From JBDHZU01 sp039812085 (lineage in GTDB: Bacteria; Actinomycetota; Actinomycetes; S36-B12; UBA10799), in assembly GCA_039812085.1 (NCBI GenBank), contig JBDHZU010000077.1, positions 1 to 9,220 of the forward strand: a DNA stretch of 9,220 bases, read 5' to 3'. Positions 8,702-9,220 of this stretch are shown here, piece by piece (positions within the stretch are counted from its first letter, which is position 1; each line of letters opens with the position of its first letter). A model generated the notes under the pieces. That model was not told the DNA's origin and searched no databases. It worked only from the letters and a program-made list of their open reading frames with translations. Made by a program: the position numbers and the translations under genes.

Positions 8702-8723
8702 GTCCAGGGTCGCCCACCTGGAC
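8702..8723. promoter_or_regulatory. Interrupted palindrome, candidate operator between glgM and glgC
   Basis: GTCCAGG at 8702-8708 is perfectly repeated in inverse orientation as CCTGGAC at 8717-8723, with an eight-base spacer. This 22-bp dyad is of the size bound by dimeric regulators and lies 43 bp before the glgC start and about 90 bp before the glgM start. The regulator is unknown. Confidence 0.45.
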
Positions 8724-8766
8724 GTGACGTAAGGACAACGTGCCTGATCATCATTAGGTTGTGGCT

Positions 8767-9220
8767 GTGACGCATGAACCTCGAGTCCTTGGAATTGTCC
8801 TCGCCGGTGGTGAAGGGAAGCGGCTAATGCCGCTGACGGCTGACCGAGCTAAACCGGCCGTTCCGTTTGGTGGGGCATACCGGCTCATCGACTTCGTGTT
8901 GTCCAACATGGTCAATGCTGGATACAAGCGCATCGCAGTGCTGACGCAGTACAAATCGCACTCGCTGGACCGGCACATCACCACTACCTGGCGGATGAGC
9001 TCGCTGGTTGGTGACTACATCACCCCGGTACCTGCGCAGCAGCGTCTTGGCCCCCGCTGGTTCACCGGCAGCGCCGATGCGATCTACCAAAGCCTCAACT
9101 TGATCAACGACGAACGTCCCGACATCGTCTTGGTTTTTGGCGCGGACAACATCTATCGGATGGACCCCCGCCAGATGGTGCAACAGCATCTGGAAAGTAA
9201 GGCCGGGGTGACGGTTGCCG
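8767..9220 (+). CDS. glgC: Glucose-1-phosphate adenylyltransferase (ADP-glucose pyrophosphorylase), 5' part
   Basis: GlgC makes ADP-glucose and pyrophosphate from glucose 1-phosphate and ATP, the committed step of glycogen synthesis. About 151 codons of the usual ~405 are present; the frame is still open at the window edge. The nucleotide-binding motif VLGIVLAGGEGKRLMPLT (7-24) with the catalytic-site arginine and lysine region, RAKPAVPFGG (27-36), the LIDFVLSN segment, TQYKSHSLDRH, PAQQR, GSADAIYQ and the metal-site VFGADNIYRMDP are all intact, and the sequence matches actinobacterial GlgC closely. Start GTG 8767 has AGG at 8756-8758 eight bases upstream; the in-frame GTG at 8761 would add two residues and is too close to that site. 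It diverges from the glycogen/maltose-1-phosphate synthase gene. Allosteric behaviour cannot be judged from this part. Confidence 0.95.
   Translation, partial: MTHEPRVLGIVLAGGEGKRLMPLTADRAKPAVPFGGAYRLIDFVLSNMVNAGYKRIAVLTQYKSHSLDRHITTTWRMSSLVGDYITPVPAQQRLGPRWFTGSADAIYQSLNLINDERPDIVLVFGADNIYRMDPRQMVQQHLESKAGVTVA

Larger units (their letters stand above)
8614..8766. promoter_or_regulatory. Divergent glgM-glgC promoter/regulatory region
   Basis: These 153 bp separate the two divergent starts and must carry both promoters. They contain a perfect interrupted palindrome (8702-8723), a tandem GACGT-GACGT (8721-8730), and TGATCAT twice (8681-8687 and 8745-8751), the first within the palindrome ATGATCAT. 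A TTGACT at 8637-8642 resembles a -35 box for the plus strand but lacks a good -10 at normal spacing. No promoter core is assigned with confidence. Confidence 0.6.

Noticed and set aside
8614..8775. 54-codon N-terminal extension of the glycogen synthase gene
   Set aside because: Family homology starts exactly at VKAAIV (8613), and the extension crosses the shared promoter region and the start of glgC.

Overview
The window looks like chromosome of an actinobacterium of moderate GC content. The strongest evidence is the head-to-head pair at the right end: a GT4-type glycogen/maltose-1-phosphate synthase (385 aa, the short actinobacterial form) diverging from glgC, the same arrangement as Rv1212c/Rv1213 in Mycobacterium tuberculosis. 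A DUF6325-SHOCT gene pair, which is typical of Actinobacteria, and frequent GTG starts agree with this. No tRNA, rRNA, CRISPR array, insertion sequence or phage structural gene was seen.

Layout. Positions 1-981 are poorly resolved and look degraded. Coding signal moves between frames across roughly 2-322 (probable pseudogene). A short gene at 464-721 resembles small immunity-type proteins, and a 56-codon ORF of doubtful status lies at 811-981. Positions 1011-3770 (minus) encode a large GH63 family glucosidase-like enzyme. Diverging from it, with 43 bp between the two start codons, is an unrecognised 462-aa protein (3814-5202, plus) with an alpha/beta-looking N-terminal half and a helical C-terminal half. 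Next come two tandem plus-strand paralogues (5356-5865 and about 5908-6456), each a membrane-anchored protein with a probable NTF2-like extracytoplasmic domain. They end at a hairpin terminator (6489-6531) shared with the convergent minus-strand operon of a DUF6325 protein and a SHOCT-domain protein (7352 to 6539). Then come glgM/glgA (8613 to 7456, minus) and a truncated glgC (8767 to beyond the window end, plus), separated by a 153-bp regulatory region that contains a perfect interrupted palindrome.

How the genes work together. GlgC makes ADP-glucose. The GT4 enzyme uses it to make alpha-maltose 1-phosphate (GlgE route) or to extend alpha-glucan. The GH63 enzyme may act on a related alpha-glucoside, but its substrate cannot be read from the sequence. 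The paralogue pair and the DUF6325-SHOCT pair are probably envelope or stress related housekeeping genes of unknown function. No complete new multi-gene system is evident. The best leads are the unknown 462-aa protein, the NTF2-like duplicate pair, the glgM-glgC palindrome and the decayed left end.
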